NCBI GenBank assembly: GCA_036936605.1
Contig: JAUPFV010000003.1
Coordinates: 76,554,273-76,618,272, forward strand
Length of the DNA: 64,000 bases
Source of the DNA: Limnanthes douglasii subsp. nivea
Lineage: Eukaryota > Streptophyta > Magnoliopsida > Brassicales > Limnanthaceae
Reading direction: 5' to 3'
The notes below the pieces were generated by a model that saw only the letters and a program-made list of their open reading frames with translations, was not told the DNA's origin and made no database searches. Below are positions 33,271-43,356 of this stretch, piece by piece (the stretch's first letter is position 1; each line of letters starts with the position of its first letter). The translations under genes were made by a program, and so were the position numbers.

Positions 33271-34445
33271 TGGTTTTACATTTCACATTTCATATTTTCA
33301 ACTAACCTTACTAGTATCTCGCATCCCACGGTTCATTATGTTAATTCTACCGCATAAATTATCCACCGAACCCCTATCTTCTCATTCAACTATTTTTTAT
33401 TGTCTCTTATTCTTCCTCATCATTTGTGCTTGCATTCACTTGTATCAACCTGATGAGTTATCCTCATCTTGGATGAATTTAGACTCTTCTATCGTACTCT
33501 TACAAATAAGAATAGAGGACGTGCTCTTGTAAAAAATATAAAAGCATATCGATGAGACATACAAATTTGAGTTGTCAGAGAAATTAAGAAATAATGGTCG
33601 TGATATGCCCGTCACACTCTCACCTTTATCACCTAACTATTTCGAACCGATAAAAATCATTAGAATCACAATGAATCCAAACTAATTCATTCATTCGATA
33701 AGAACCCACAACCATGCTGACATTAGCTTATGTGTGACCTTAATTTTTTCTATTTAATTTTCTCAATTTATGAGATAATACAAAATAAAAAATATATTTG
33801 TAATACTTTAGAAAAAAAATAATGTAGAAGAATGAAGTTAATAAATTTCATTTTTTCACCTATTCAATATAATTGTTCAACTATTCATTATCTTTTTTAA
33901 CAAAAAATATATAATCATTAAATATATATAAAATGTTTTAGAAAAAATGGATAATAAATATCAATAATAAACAATAAATAACAAAATAACTAAATTTTAA
34001 ATAATAATAATTAAGATAAAAAAATAATAATTTTTTTTAAATAATTAGTGATGCATTACCTGTAACGAATAGTAATATATAAATATTTCAAAAACAATGT
34101 CAACTATTGTAGTAAAAATCATGTCATATTTAGTATGTTATCAAAAGATAAACTTAATTTTAACAAACCACAAATAAAAAAATTGAACTTTAATAATTTC
34201 GTGTCAAATTCTCTGTCTAAAAATACAATTGCAAATTAAAAAATGTCATTAAAATATTTTTAATTAATTTGGCTCGATAAACAAAATAATTAATAAAACT
34301 AAAAACCTCACAAACGTAATGCATATCTATAACAAAAAAGAGAGCAAACCATGAATTATAACTTTTCACTTCATTCATTCATATTATATAAAAATTATAT
34401 AAAATTGTATCACACTTGTTTTCGCATATAGATGAGTTCATATTT

Positions 34446-35139
34446 TTAAAAAAAAACATTCAACAAGTAAATACCATCTTCTGAGACTCTCCAATAACAT
34501 TCACTGTACAAACACAAATTAAGTATATTGTCATTGCGCGCATTGAATACATTTCCACTTGTAAATAAATTTCCTTCTCTAAAGTTACACCAAAATAGTG
34601 TCGACATCCAAAGGTTACGTGAAATTTCCAATCTTTGTGTTCACCAAAAGATATATTTAAATACCCAAATCGCCATCTTTAGATCGACAGTGAAGATTCA
34701 AGTTATCTTTATTTTGTAAGTAGTTTGTTGTGTGAACCCAGAAGTTTTCAATCAACTTTGTACCAATTTGTACCTGAAAAGGAACATCTTCATATACACG
34801 AAAATAAATATAATAAAAACAGGTTATGAAAAACATCCGGTTCGTAGTTGTTGAGTCGTAAACAAAACGAAAATATTTACCAATTTTCATATTACGATGG
34901 GAAACCTAGTTTCACAAAACTAAGACATCATTTCAAAAAAATCATAGTGGAATGTATATTGCAATATATTTGATAATAGTATAGTGATATTGGCGAAAAG
35001 ATTTGATTTTAATTAAGTTTAAATTAATAATAAATAGACTCACATTTGACCTCCGAAACTGCATAAGTATGACAAACACAAATAAAAAATACTGAATTGG
35101 AAGTGGAATTGCAACTGCAACTGTATTTTTTTTATTCAT
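34446..35139 (-). pseudogene. S-protein homolog (SPH, plant self-incompatibility S1 family), frameshifted
   Basis: Exon 1 (35139-35044) encodes a signal-peptide-like start 'MNKKNTVAVAIPLPIQYFLF'. The donor is AAT|GTGAGT and the acceptor TTCCTTTTCAG|GTACAA; a 270-bp intron (35043-34774) joins phase 0 to phase 0. Exon 2 holds the S1 domain: 'LNLHCRSKDGDLG', then 'FGEHKDWKFHV', 'STLFWCNFREG' and the ending 'CYWRVSEDGIYL'. The Cys residues and the terminal DGIYL motif match the PF05938 pattern. Two frame changes (near 34665 and near 34610) break it. The family consists of small secreted proteins related to the Papaver pollen S determinant; most have unknown roles. The family is clear; the intron is predicted. 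Confidence 0.82.
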
Positions 35140-35940
35140 GGAAGCTAACGTTTAACTACAATGGACAATATAATTTGTATATATAAAAAAAGATAAATCA
35201 TTTTGATGGAATCATATTTTTATGGTAGGTATCATAAATGAGATTAAAATTTTTTATATTTAAGTAGACGTTGAATAATAAATTAGTTTAGTGATGCCTC
35301 ATATGCTAAACAAATAAAAAATAAAAATCTGATTTATAAATAATAAAAATATATCCTATATTTTGAAGTTAACTAAAATAAAATAAAGGATACATACGTT
35401 GTTTTTGTTGGATTTCTCATTTTACTCCAATTTTTTTTTTAAATTTAAAGTTGAAAAACCAAAAATACCCCAACTAATGTAACTAATTACAACAATGTCA
35501 CTCAGTCCAAAAATAAAAATCTATAAAAAATCTTAAATCTATATAACTTAATCATACAATCACTCAAAATAGTAAGAAACATGGAAGACAAAGAATTACG
35601 AAACGTCGTGTTCAATTTTATTGCAAAAGGCACAACCAGTTAATTGGAGGTAACTTTTAAAATTTTGAAGTTGTAAATATCTGAATTGCACGATATTTTT
35701 TACGAACAGTCGAAATTTTGCACCCAACATGTGATTTTGTGTATTATAATAGCACTTATCATGTGAATGGGTTAGGTTCATCGCAAACATTCATGCGACA
35801 TATTGTTAATTCATCGCGCATTAGGTGTGATTAATAGCAGTTATGTTGTATACCTTGTGCAATATATGCATTAATCTATTTACTTGGCGTATGATAACAT
35901 AATGTAGAAATATGAATAACCACTATTACTTACCTATACG
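35140..35940. other. AT-rich non-coding DNA
   Basis: No known motif. Short open frames on the minus strand (35596-35790) match nothing I recognise. Confidence 0.6.
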
Positions 35941-36960
35941 ACTCTAGTAAATGGGGAAAAGTCTTAGGATAACCTACAAATGCGAGAGGTACACTATTTA
36001 TGTACCGAAAGTTCAACCAAAAACTTGGAAGAAAATAAAAAGTACAACCAAAATATATAATTTTCCATTCGAATTAAAGTTCCATATGGTTGATGCACTA
36101 GCTCAACAATGGTGATTGACCATTTCAGACGGGTACACAACCACGAAAGATACATTTGATTAGATGGTCATTCGCAAGCTTGTGGACTCGAGACGGATGA
36201 ATATCAACTAACCCGTAATTTGTTTTTCCTTTGTTCACGTTCTATGAAAATATATGTTAGTTTGAAGATGCATAACCCGAAAAATGTTTCCAACATGCGT
36301 ATAATCTAAAATTATCTTAAAAAATATCATGATGTTGATCGTGGTGGTTAATCTCAAATGCAATATTTGTTAGCAAAATTGAAGGAACATAAATACTATG
36401 TGTGGGATCGAAGAAGTGATACAGTGGACGTGGTACACCAATTTATTGTTTTTGTGCATCTGAAAAGTATTGATTTCATGGATTATACATATAGGACGAT
36501 GAGGAATAAAATACTATTGCTCAAGATTATAGGAATAACTTCAATATCACTTACATTTATTGTTGGTTATATGTTTATGGGTGTGTATAAGGAAGCCAAT
36601 ATCACGTGGGATTTAAGTGTTCAACGATATAGGATGATGGAAAATATGAGTGAATTTCCTAACATCATTTTGACAGATTGAAAGTTAGCTTTGATGCTGG
36701 CTATTGAAGATATATTTATGGAACAATGAACTTGTTATGCAAGTTTCATATAAGCAAGAATGTTCTTATCACGATTAGAAATTTGATGCTCGACGCCATT
36801 TTAAAAGAACTAATGGAGGTTTTTTATAATATTGTTCTCAAAGAAAACACGGTGGAAGCTTATGAACATAATCTAGCATGATTGTGTAAATTGTTCGTCG
36901 GTTACCCAAAATGTATAGAATATGTAATATCATCATAGATAACAAAATACGATGACAATT
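35940..36960 (+). pseudogene. Mutator-like (MULE) transposase relic
   Basis: Degenerate reading frames follow the order of plant MULE transposases. An N-terminal WRKY/FAR-like part comes first ('YKCERYTIYVPK', 'PFELKFHMVDA'), then 'NVSNMRII...YLKKYHDVDRGG' near 36310. The next piece, 'MQYLLAKLKEHKYYVWDRRS', starts the only long open frame (36358-36681). The catalytic region reads 'DYTYRTMRNKILLLKIIGIT' (normally DCTYKTNR...LLEIVGVTS) and then 'NIILTD', where MULEs have VIVTDRE. Beyond this are 'TCYASFI', 'EAYEHNLA' and 'VGYPK', with stops. No zinc finger or terminal inverted repeat was identified. It is interrupted or truncated before element C. Confidence 0.8.
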
Positions 36961-37189
36961 TTTTATTCATCTAACCAACTAGATCAAATATTATGACAAT
37001 ATAACAACAAATTGGTAAGTCAAATTTCATTATCTTTGTATAATGTTATCTCAATTTATGGTTAATGTATGATTGTTTGGTCTAAAATTCCATATAATAC
37101 TTAAAACTATACAATATCTACGATATATGGTGAACATGTCGCATATATTGACACAAAGTATTAAAAATTACCTTTAAAAACACAACTAG

Positions 37190-38145
37190 ACATTAAAGTA
37201 CGTTGTATGCGAGATATTGGGTCCGACGATGTGATATTTGCTAAAGATTTTTAAATGCAATACATATGGCAGGGATACCACTAGAATATATATCTGAAGC
37301 ATCATCCTTTGACATATGTGGGCTTAATTTGGTTGGACCTCTGCCAATGGCGTACGAGGGTCGTCAAACTATTATAATGTATGTTGATTATGTTTCTAAA
37401 TATGTGGAACAAAACCTCATTCTCGAACTACAATCAAATCAGTTATAAAATTTATTTTGTCTAACATATTAAGAACCTTTACGACATATAGTGGACTCAA
37501 TTTGAAAATAAAGACATGGAAGTATTTTGTACTTCCTGAGGTATTCAACATTTCTTTTCATCATCTTTCCATCCTCAAGCCAATGAGAAAGTATAATTTG
37601 TTAATAGAACTATCTTGAATGGCTAGAAGAATAATTTAGGAGGGACAACGGGGAAATGGTCGAATTATTTACAATAAGTACAATGGGCTTATCGTACTAC
37701 CCCCCGAAAAACAACCCAAGAATCTCCATTTGATTGGGTTTATGGGATGGATGCAGTTACACCAGCTGAATATACCCTCCCATCATTCTGAACCAACGAC
37801 TACTCCAAAGAGAATAATTATACAGCAACAAATATAAGAGTTTAACTTGATTGAAGAGAAAAAGACCAAGGCTCATTTAAGGTTTATCCACTATCAAACC
37901 CTGATAAGGAGCCGTATGCATCCTAGGTTTGAAGGAGAGAATTTAAAGTAAGGGATAGAGTTCAAAAGAAAGTCTTCTTACATACCAAAGATAAAAAATT
38001 CTAGGGAAGTTGGCACCTACTTGGGAAAGACCTTATTAGGTTATCGACATAGTTTATCCTGGAACCCATCGGTTGGCAGATCAAGAAGACAGTCTTCTTT
38101 GGCATCCGTGGAATAACGAACACTTAAGAGTTCACTTAGAATAAT
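37190..38145 (+). pseudogene. Element C integrase fragment
   Basis: The open part (37266-37448) reads 'IPLEYISEASSFDICGLNLV...GPLPMAYEGRQT', with 'YVDYVSKYVE' where the first catalytic Asp falls. The conserved Trp of 'W-G-L-D-L-V-G-P' reads Cys here, where A and B have TGA. Later pieces, in several frames, correspond to 'FFSSSFHPQAN', '[17 protein letters not shown]' and '[16 protein letters not shown]', and finally 'LWHPWNNEHLRVHLE' at about 38095-38142. Multiple stops. The zinc-binding segment begins near 37200 ('RRCDIC'). Confidence 0.82.
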
Positions 38146-38370
38146 TGTAAAAATAAGGTTTATTTTCTATTTTAGTTTTCTTATGTAAATATTTGGGGAC
38201 ATACTATTTCCTACCCTGGTGGCTCGGGGTGGTTTTAATAAAGTGTCTGAACCATTGGCATCAAAATAATTTTATATTGATTCGCATATTTTTTACCCTT
38301 TATGATTGTTGTGTTATTTTTTTTATATTGATTCGCATATTTTTGGCATCAAAATTTAAAAGTTTCCAAC

Positions 38371-38645
38371 AATAGTTGTTCATGTGTAAAAGTTCAAATA
38401 TTAATTGGTCATAATTAAAATGTTGCAAAAATAGTTGGTCATAATTAAAATGTTCCAATAATAGTTGGTCATAATTAAAAGGTTCAAACATTAGCTGGTC
38501 ATAATTAAAATGTTCCAACAATAGTTGGTCATGTGTAAAGGTTCCAACATTAGTTGGTTACTATTAAAATGTTTCAAAAATAGTTGATCATGTGTAAAGG
38601 TTCCAAAATTAGTTGGTTAAAAGGTTCAAATATTAGGTGGTCAAA
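38371..38645. repeat. Tandem repeat, 30-bp unit, about 9 copies, element C spacer
   Basis: Units of 'atagttggtcataattaaaa' plus 'tgttccaaca' begin at 38371, 38401, 38431, 38461, 38491, 38521, 38550, 38580 and 38609. They share 80-95% identity by eye, and the last units are shortened. It lies between integrase and aORF; Tat elements are known to hold tandem repeats in this region. Confidence 0.93.
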
Positions 38646-38660
38646 ATGATCAAATTTGAA

Positions 38661-38830
38661 GGGATGGTGATCCAAATATAGATACTTTAATTACCTTCAA
38701 ATGAGTTATTTAATAATCCTAAGGGATGATGATCTGAATATAGATACTTTAATTACTTTCGAATGGGTTATTTAATAATCCTAAGGGATGATGATATGAA
38801 TGTAAACACTTTATTTACCTTCCAATAGAG
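38661..38830. repeat. Tandem repeat, 62-bp unit, about 2.7 copies
   Basis: Units start with 'gggatggtgatccaaatata', 'gggatgatgatctgaatata' and 'gggatgatgatatgaatgta' at 38661, 38723 and 38785. They share 'tactttaattac' and 'gttatttaataatcctaa'. This second array directly follows the 30-bp array. Confidence 0.9.
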
Positions 38831-38879
38831 AAAAGTTGAATGTGTTAGATTAAAGGTATTATATGGATTCAAATGAAGA

Positions 38880-41154
38880 GTTGAAATAAATATCTTTGGG
38901 CTCAACAGCATTAGAATCCATTGATACACCTAATAGATCATCTAAAAAGGAATATTATTGGGCCATAATTCCTCTAGGATGAACTCCCACATAGATCCAG
39001 GGTTTAATTTTGGGAACGCATTGTGAAACTCTAGGATGATATCCGATTTGACTTAAACATCCCATTTGGATAAAGACTTTAAGATTTGATCATCATACTC
39101 GTCTGTAGCGGCTTCCTTATTTTTCACAACATGGGCCTTAAATGCATTCAGCTCCCCTTAGAATTTCTTGGTGAAAGCATCGTGATGTTTCAATTACCTT
39201 GACAAATTCTCCCTAACATCTTTGTCACTTTCGACCTGGTCCTTATACATTTTAATTTCCCCGGGTCTAGATGATTCTAACTTTTCATGAGAGATATTTA
39301 GATTCTTAAGTTTTTCACTAGTAATCATAACTTCATTTACTAGCCATCAGCGCACAATTTCTCCTTTTTGGAAGCTTTTTTGTGACACTCACATTCGTTT
39401 TCACTAACTGAAAATGCACATATTTGAATGGACTAGTTCGATCGTGAAATTACTTTTTAAAGACTCCAAAGTGGATCCACTCCATGGTACCCATTGGGTT
39501 ACCTTCATTGTAGGCATGTTCATCTGTCATTGGAACCAAGGAAGAACTCGGTACAGTTGTTAAAAAGATCAGTTTGAACTATGATGGGGACGATTTCCGA
39601 AATTGTGTCCGTTTTCTTTTGTTTCTTTTTCCTTTTTTCAGTGTTATGTCTTTCCTTCTTGTGTATTTTCTTCCTATTTAATATAGGGGGCTCTTTATGG
39701 TTTTACCCACTTCAACATTTTCATCCAACGTTACTAGTAAAGGCCCATTGGGTTGATTTACCTCCTCAACAACAACGATTTTTTTCTTTGCACCTTTCTC
39801 CACCTGATGGCTAGTAGCCCTAGTCCTAGTCTGAAGGAAAACTTTACCATCGATTGCTTCAATTCAATTGAGAATTACCGATGGACGATGCAGGTTAGTA
39901 AATTGTTCATAAGCCAAGTCGTGTTCAGAATTGGTCCTCTAAATATTACTCTGAACTAGATTGTTAGAAGTAAATCACTCGTGCAAGGCATTTGACCAAT
40001 TATCATCACCCTATTAGTTTAATTTCTTAAAAGTAATTTTAGCAGCATCCAGATGCTGTTGTTGAGACTTTGATATCGATACAGAAGAAAACTCAAAATA
40101 ATTATGAATGTGAAAAATAATAGGTGTAGAAAGAAAAATCAACTTCAGAAAACTACCTTTACTCTTCCAAAGATTTGGAACACGACTCGGGTTTCAGTTC
40201 GAGAAGATTTTTTCCTATTTTCCCAACAGTTGTTGATAAAAAAGAACTGCATTTTCCAAAGTTTATCAACTTCAAAAAAATTATTCACAACCTTATATTC
40301 GTTTAGGTTCAAAAAATAGAAATGGATTCGAGAATTCCTTGACAACCCAAAGATATCATCAAATTGTTATATTAGAATTCAGATATTTGACAACCTAGGT
40401 GCCATAATACATGACATCAGAGTGAACCACGCGTTCAGACTAGCCTGACTTGGGGATATTCTCACCAGATCAAAGCAATTGACTATCTCTGGTTCTAAGG
40501 GGAACCAGAAACCTCAAAATAATACATCCGAATAAACAACCAAATATTTTTCCCCCCAACTCATGGATGTCTCACCATTATTGGGCAATCAAATATTCAC
40601 CTCCTTTGGAAATCCCCATTTTTGGGAAGCGCGTTTAACTCACTATCTGCATAATATTTGTAAGAAATTTTCGCAATGGCTAATAAATATTTGTGATTTA
40701 TTTTTTCAAAAATGGTCCCTACACACCCGACAATGAAGGGGGCAGTTCCACTCCATTTTCTTCGATAGATTTACCCTTACTGTCCTTGTTGCTTTTGAGG
40801 AACTTGCATGTTCACTGCTGCAACCACTTTTACCGATTGGTTACGTCATTCAGACAAATACGAAGAAAGAAAACTTCTAGAAGATTTGCAGGGTTCCTCG
40901 AATCCGAGGGATCAATTTTCACCTGCGAGACCTTCGACTACAGAGTTTTTTACCCGTACAATAGACAAAGTATCTCAGCCAAACTTAAATCCACCGTTCA
41001 CTATTTTAACTCGAAAAGTAAGTCTTAAAGGCTTACAAAATCTCAAAGAGCTACATAGATTCGAGGAACCCTGCAAATATTCTAGAAGCTTTCTTTCTTC
41101 GTATTTGTCTGACTGGCGTAACCAATCGGTAAAAGCGGTGGCAACAGTGAACAT
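38880..41154 (-). pseudogene. Element C antisense aORF relic
   Basis: The minus strand carries an aORF in degenerate form. The ATG at 41154 is followed by 'FTVATAFTDWLRQSDKYEE'. The conserved domain reads 'FPLEPEIVNCFDLVRISPSQ' and 'LNAWFTLMSCIMAPRL' (about 40530-40400), close to B. Then come 'ENRKKSSRTETRVVFQI' near 40180, 'SNALHE*FTSNNLVQSN' near 39990, a Lys-rich part near 39640, and the coiled-coil end 'KSDIILEFHNAFPKLNPG' (about 39050-38990), parallel to 'KSDMVLLFHEKLPKRNLG' of B. Many stops and frameshifts are present. The 5' end lies within a 113-bp inverted repeat. Confidence 0.75.
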
Positions 41155-41170
41155 GCAAGTTCCTCAAAAG
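40792..41170. repeat. 113-bp inverted repeat, 153-bp spacer, at the aORF 5' end of element C
   Basis: 40792-40904 is the reverse complement of 41058-41170 with about 7 mismatches (near 94%). The right arm contains the minus-strand ATG of the aORF. The 153-bp spacer (40905-41057) is not repeated elsewhere in the window. Confidence 0.95.
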
Positions 41171-41304
41171 GCGTCACTGAAAAAGAGTAGTGGTTGTTGA
41201 TCTGAACAAGCAATGAAAATAACGGTGGCAAGATTGTATATTTTCTCTCTATAGAATTTAAGTTTCTCTTTCGAAAAATTGATTAAAGAAGAGTAAGAGA
41301 TAAA

Positions 41305-41313
41305 CTATTTATA
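41305..41313 (-). promoter_or_regulatory. Candidate antisense TATA box, element C aORF
   Basis: TATAAATAG on the minus strand, about 150 bp upstream of the aORF ATG at 41154. Same arrangement as in B and D. Confidence 0.5.
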
Positions 41314-41718
41314 ATAGAACTGTAGAAGTCCAACAACCTCTTCTTTGCAAGCCCACTAGGTGTAACCCTATGGAAGGTGAAGTGTCTCAAATGGTTATAA
41401 TTTCTGGGGACGTGGAACCGTCTCCAACCATTATCACGCTTCACCTATAGAAAGATAAATTGTTGGCTTAATATATTCGTGATATATGTATCCAAAAGTA
41501 TAATAGAATGACAACCCCAAAATCCTCATACAAGAATATTTGAACCCATTCGTAAGTCATTTTAAACCCTCCTCGTATTGTGTTTCGGTTCAAATACAAT
41601 TCCTATGAAGTACTAAGTGATGAAAAGATTAAATCCAAATAGATTGAGTCCAGATATAATTTGTAGGTTAGTCCCCCCCCCCCCCCAAAGCGTTTCATGG
41701 TGGACTAAGGGGGATATC

Positions 41719-42087
41719 TAATAAGGACAAAATCATCCGAAGGACATTTCGGTCAAATAAGTGATTAAGTTAGCATTTATTTCATATGAGGAAATTTTAA
41801 TAATTTAAGAATATTTTTATTGAGCTTATTTGCATAATGGGCCTATTATTTGTGTTTCACCCATTAGTCTTAAATGATCGGTATTCGGCCTATCAGGCCC
41901 ATCAGATCTATTTTGCCTATAAATATGCAAAGAATTCATCAATTAGAATATGCAACATTTACTTATTACCTACATTGTTAGACTCTCTCTCTAAATAATT
42001 TTTTAAAGCAGCTCAATTCTCTCTATACCTTACATCATAAAATTAATTATTTCTTGTTTTATTACCTAAATAATCTTCCAAAATTAT
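41719..42087 (+). repeat. 3' LTR of element C (degenerate)
   Basis: It begins TAATAAGG after 'aagggggatatc', where A and B have 'aaaaaagggctcc' followed by TGATGAG. The two G-to-A changes fit decay of TGATGAG. A TATA box, TATAAATA, is at 41918-41925, about 200 bp in; A has one about 240 bp in. CT-rich leader-like sequence follows. The 3' end is set only by the start of the LTR of D and could be earlier. Confidence 0.5.
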
Positions 42088-42403
42088 TGACCTTGATATG
42101 TGTGAATTTACTTCTTGAAAGTTAGAAAGAAAGGGTTTGATTGAAATAGTTTGATTCTAGAGAGAATATAAAAGTGACAAGTAGTCTCGACTCAAGAAAG
42201 TATCGTCCCTTGTATTAGTAGCCTCAACTATTATTTATAGTCATTTAGACTTAGTGTAGCAAAATTAGTTACACAAATGGGTTAATTACATTTTAGTCCC
42301 CCATATTTACAAACAGTCTAAAAATTATCTTACAACTTTACAATTGATCATATAAGACTTTAATTCATTACATTTAATCCTTCAACATTCTATATTTTTG
42401 TCA
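42088..42403 (-). repeat. 3' LTR of element D
   Basis: On the minus strand it starts TGACAAAAATATAG at 42403, right after a polypurine tract (AATTAGGGGGGCTAC, 42404-42420). It has a TATA box, TATAAATAA, at 42239-42231. It ends in GTCA at about 42088 or in ATCA at 42094. TGAC/GTCA ends favour 42088 (316 bp). No second LTR is available for comparison. Confidence 0.6.
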
Positions 42404-42420
42404 GTAGCCCCCCTAATTCT
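42404..42420 (-). other. Polypurine tract of element D
   Basis: Minus-strand GAATTAGGGGGGCTAC lies directly before the LTR start TGACAAAA. Confidence 0.65.
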
Positions 42421-42809
42421 TATGAAAGACAATAAATAAGAACTAGTTATCACGTCAGAAATCATAATAAGCAGAAAATATCTTTTGCCGAGTTCAATCT
42501 TCTTCGAGCGTAAATCACTTCATATTTATCATCCTCGAATAAATGTGTGTGTGCATTCACTTCGAAATTAGCTTAAGCCGTTGTTAATGCTTCAAACATT
42601 TGCATGTAAAAACATGAGTTTGCCTTTTCATAACAGTCACAAATGTATAGTATATTGTGATATGTGTGCGATGACTCATTAGGTATTAGATACTAGACCT
42701 GCCACTAGGTCTGACAGTTAGCAGTCGTCACATTATCTTTTCTACACTCAACCGTTTGGTCTTCACCTCTTCAACTTCTCCATCATCATTCTCTATCTCC
42801 TAACTCTTC

Positions 42810-42818
42810 TATATATAG
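42810..42818 (+). promoter_or_regulatory. Candidate antisense TATA box, element D aORF
   Basis: TATATATAG on the plus strand, antisense to gag-pol of D, upstream of the aORF. CT-rich leader-like sequence follows ('ctcacacaaacttcctagagag'). Confidence 0.5.
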
Positions 42819-43356
42819 TTCTTTATATATTTCTTTTTTCTCACACAAACTTCCTAGAGAGATTAAGCCATTTTCGCCTCGGAAAATCATTAGCTACCCT
42901 TCCTTGAGTAATCAATTTCTTGGCCACCATCTCTAGAAAATTCATAATTTCCAGTCACTATTCAAGCTGTTATATGAAAAAACGTTCAAAAACAAAAAAA
43001 AACCTAGGAAACTAATTTCCCCAGATACTAAGAAACCAGTTTTCGGTGCCTATAATTACTTCTGCATCAATGAGAGAGCTGAAAAATAGCGAGCTGCAGG
43101 ATTGATAAGTAACACTCCTTGATTCTCCACTGAAACCATATATTACGGTAATTTCGATCCAAATTGAAGCTCTCATCCACTTTCAAGCTCATCAACTCCA
43201 CAATATCAACAATCCACACCTCGAAATCCTTCTCCAACATCTTTGTTCATTCATCCTCGAAATTCATGCACGGTAAATCCAAGCTTATCTAGTTAAAAAA
43301 GTATATAAGAAGTTACATCACGTACCAATTCTAGTCCAAGTCGACCATAACATCAG

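Larger units (their letters stand above)
29474..34440. other. AT-rich non-coding DNA, right flank of element A
   Basis: About 5 kb without a recognisable gene. It holds the 23-bp tandem repeat at 29571, an (AT)n run near 32431-32453 and a purine-rich stretch near 33188-33270. A minus-strand open frame at 30180-30455 (91 codons) shows no family I know. The rest is unassigned AT-rich DNA. Confidence 0.6.
37190..42087 (+). mobile_element. Tat-type gypsy element C, 5'-truncated relic
   Basis: It begins inside integrase and continues through a spacer with tandem arrays, an antisense aORF relic and a degenerate 3' LTR. 'catactatttcctaccctggtggctcgg' (38199-38226) matches the post-integrase motif of A and B. 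No 5' LTR, gag or RT was found, and no target duplication is available. It lies tail to tail with D. Confidence 0.8.

Noticed and set aside
33206..33532. Plus-strand open frame of 108 codons
   Set aside because: Its first part is the purine-rich simple repeat and the rest has no family resemblance; likely chance.
41673..41686. Run of 14 C, considered as the polypurine tract (reverse) of element C or a regulatory G-quadruplex
   Set aside because: It lies on the wrong strand for the tract of a plus-strand element, and a lone homopolymer is more easily explained by slippage or sequencing error. 'aagggggatatc' at 41708-41718 fits better as the tract.
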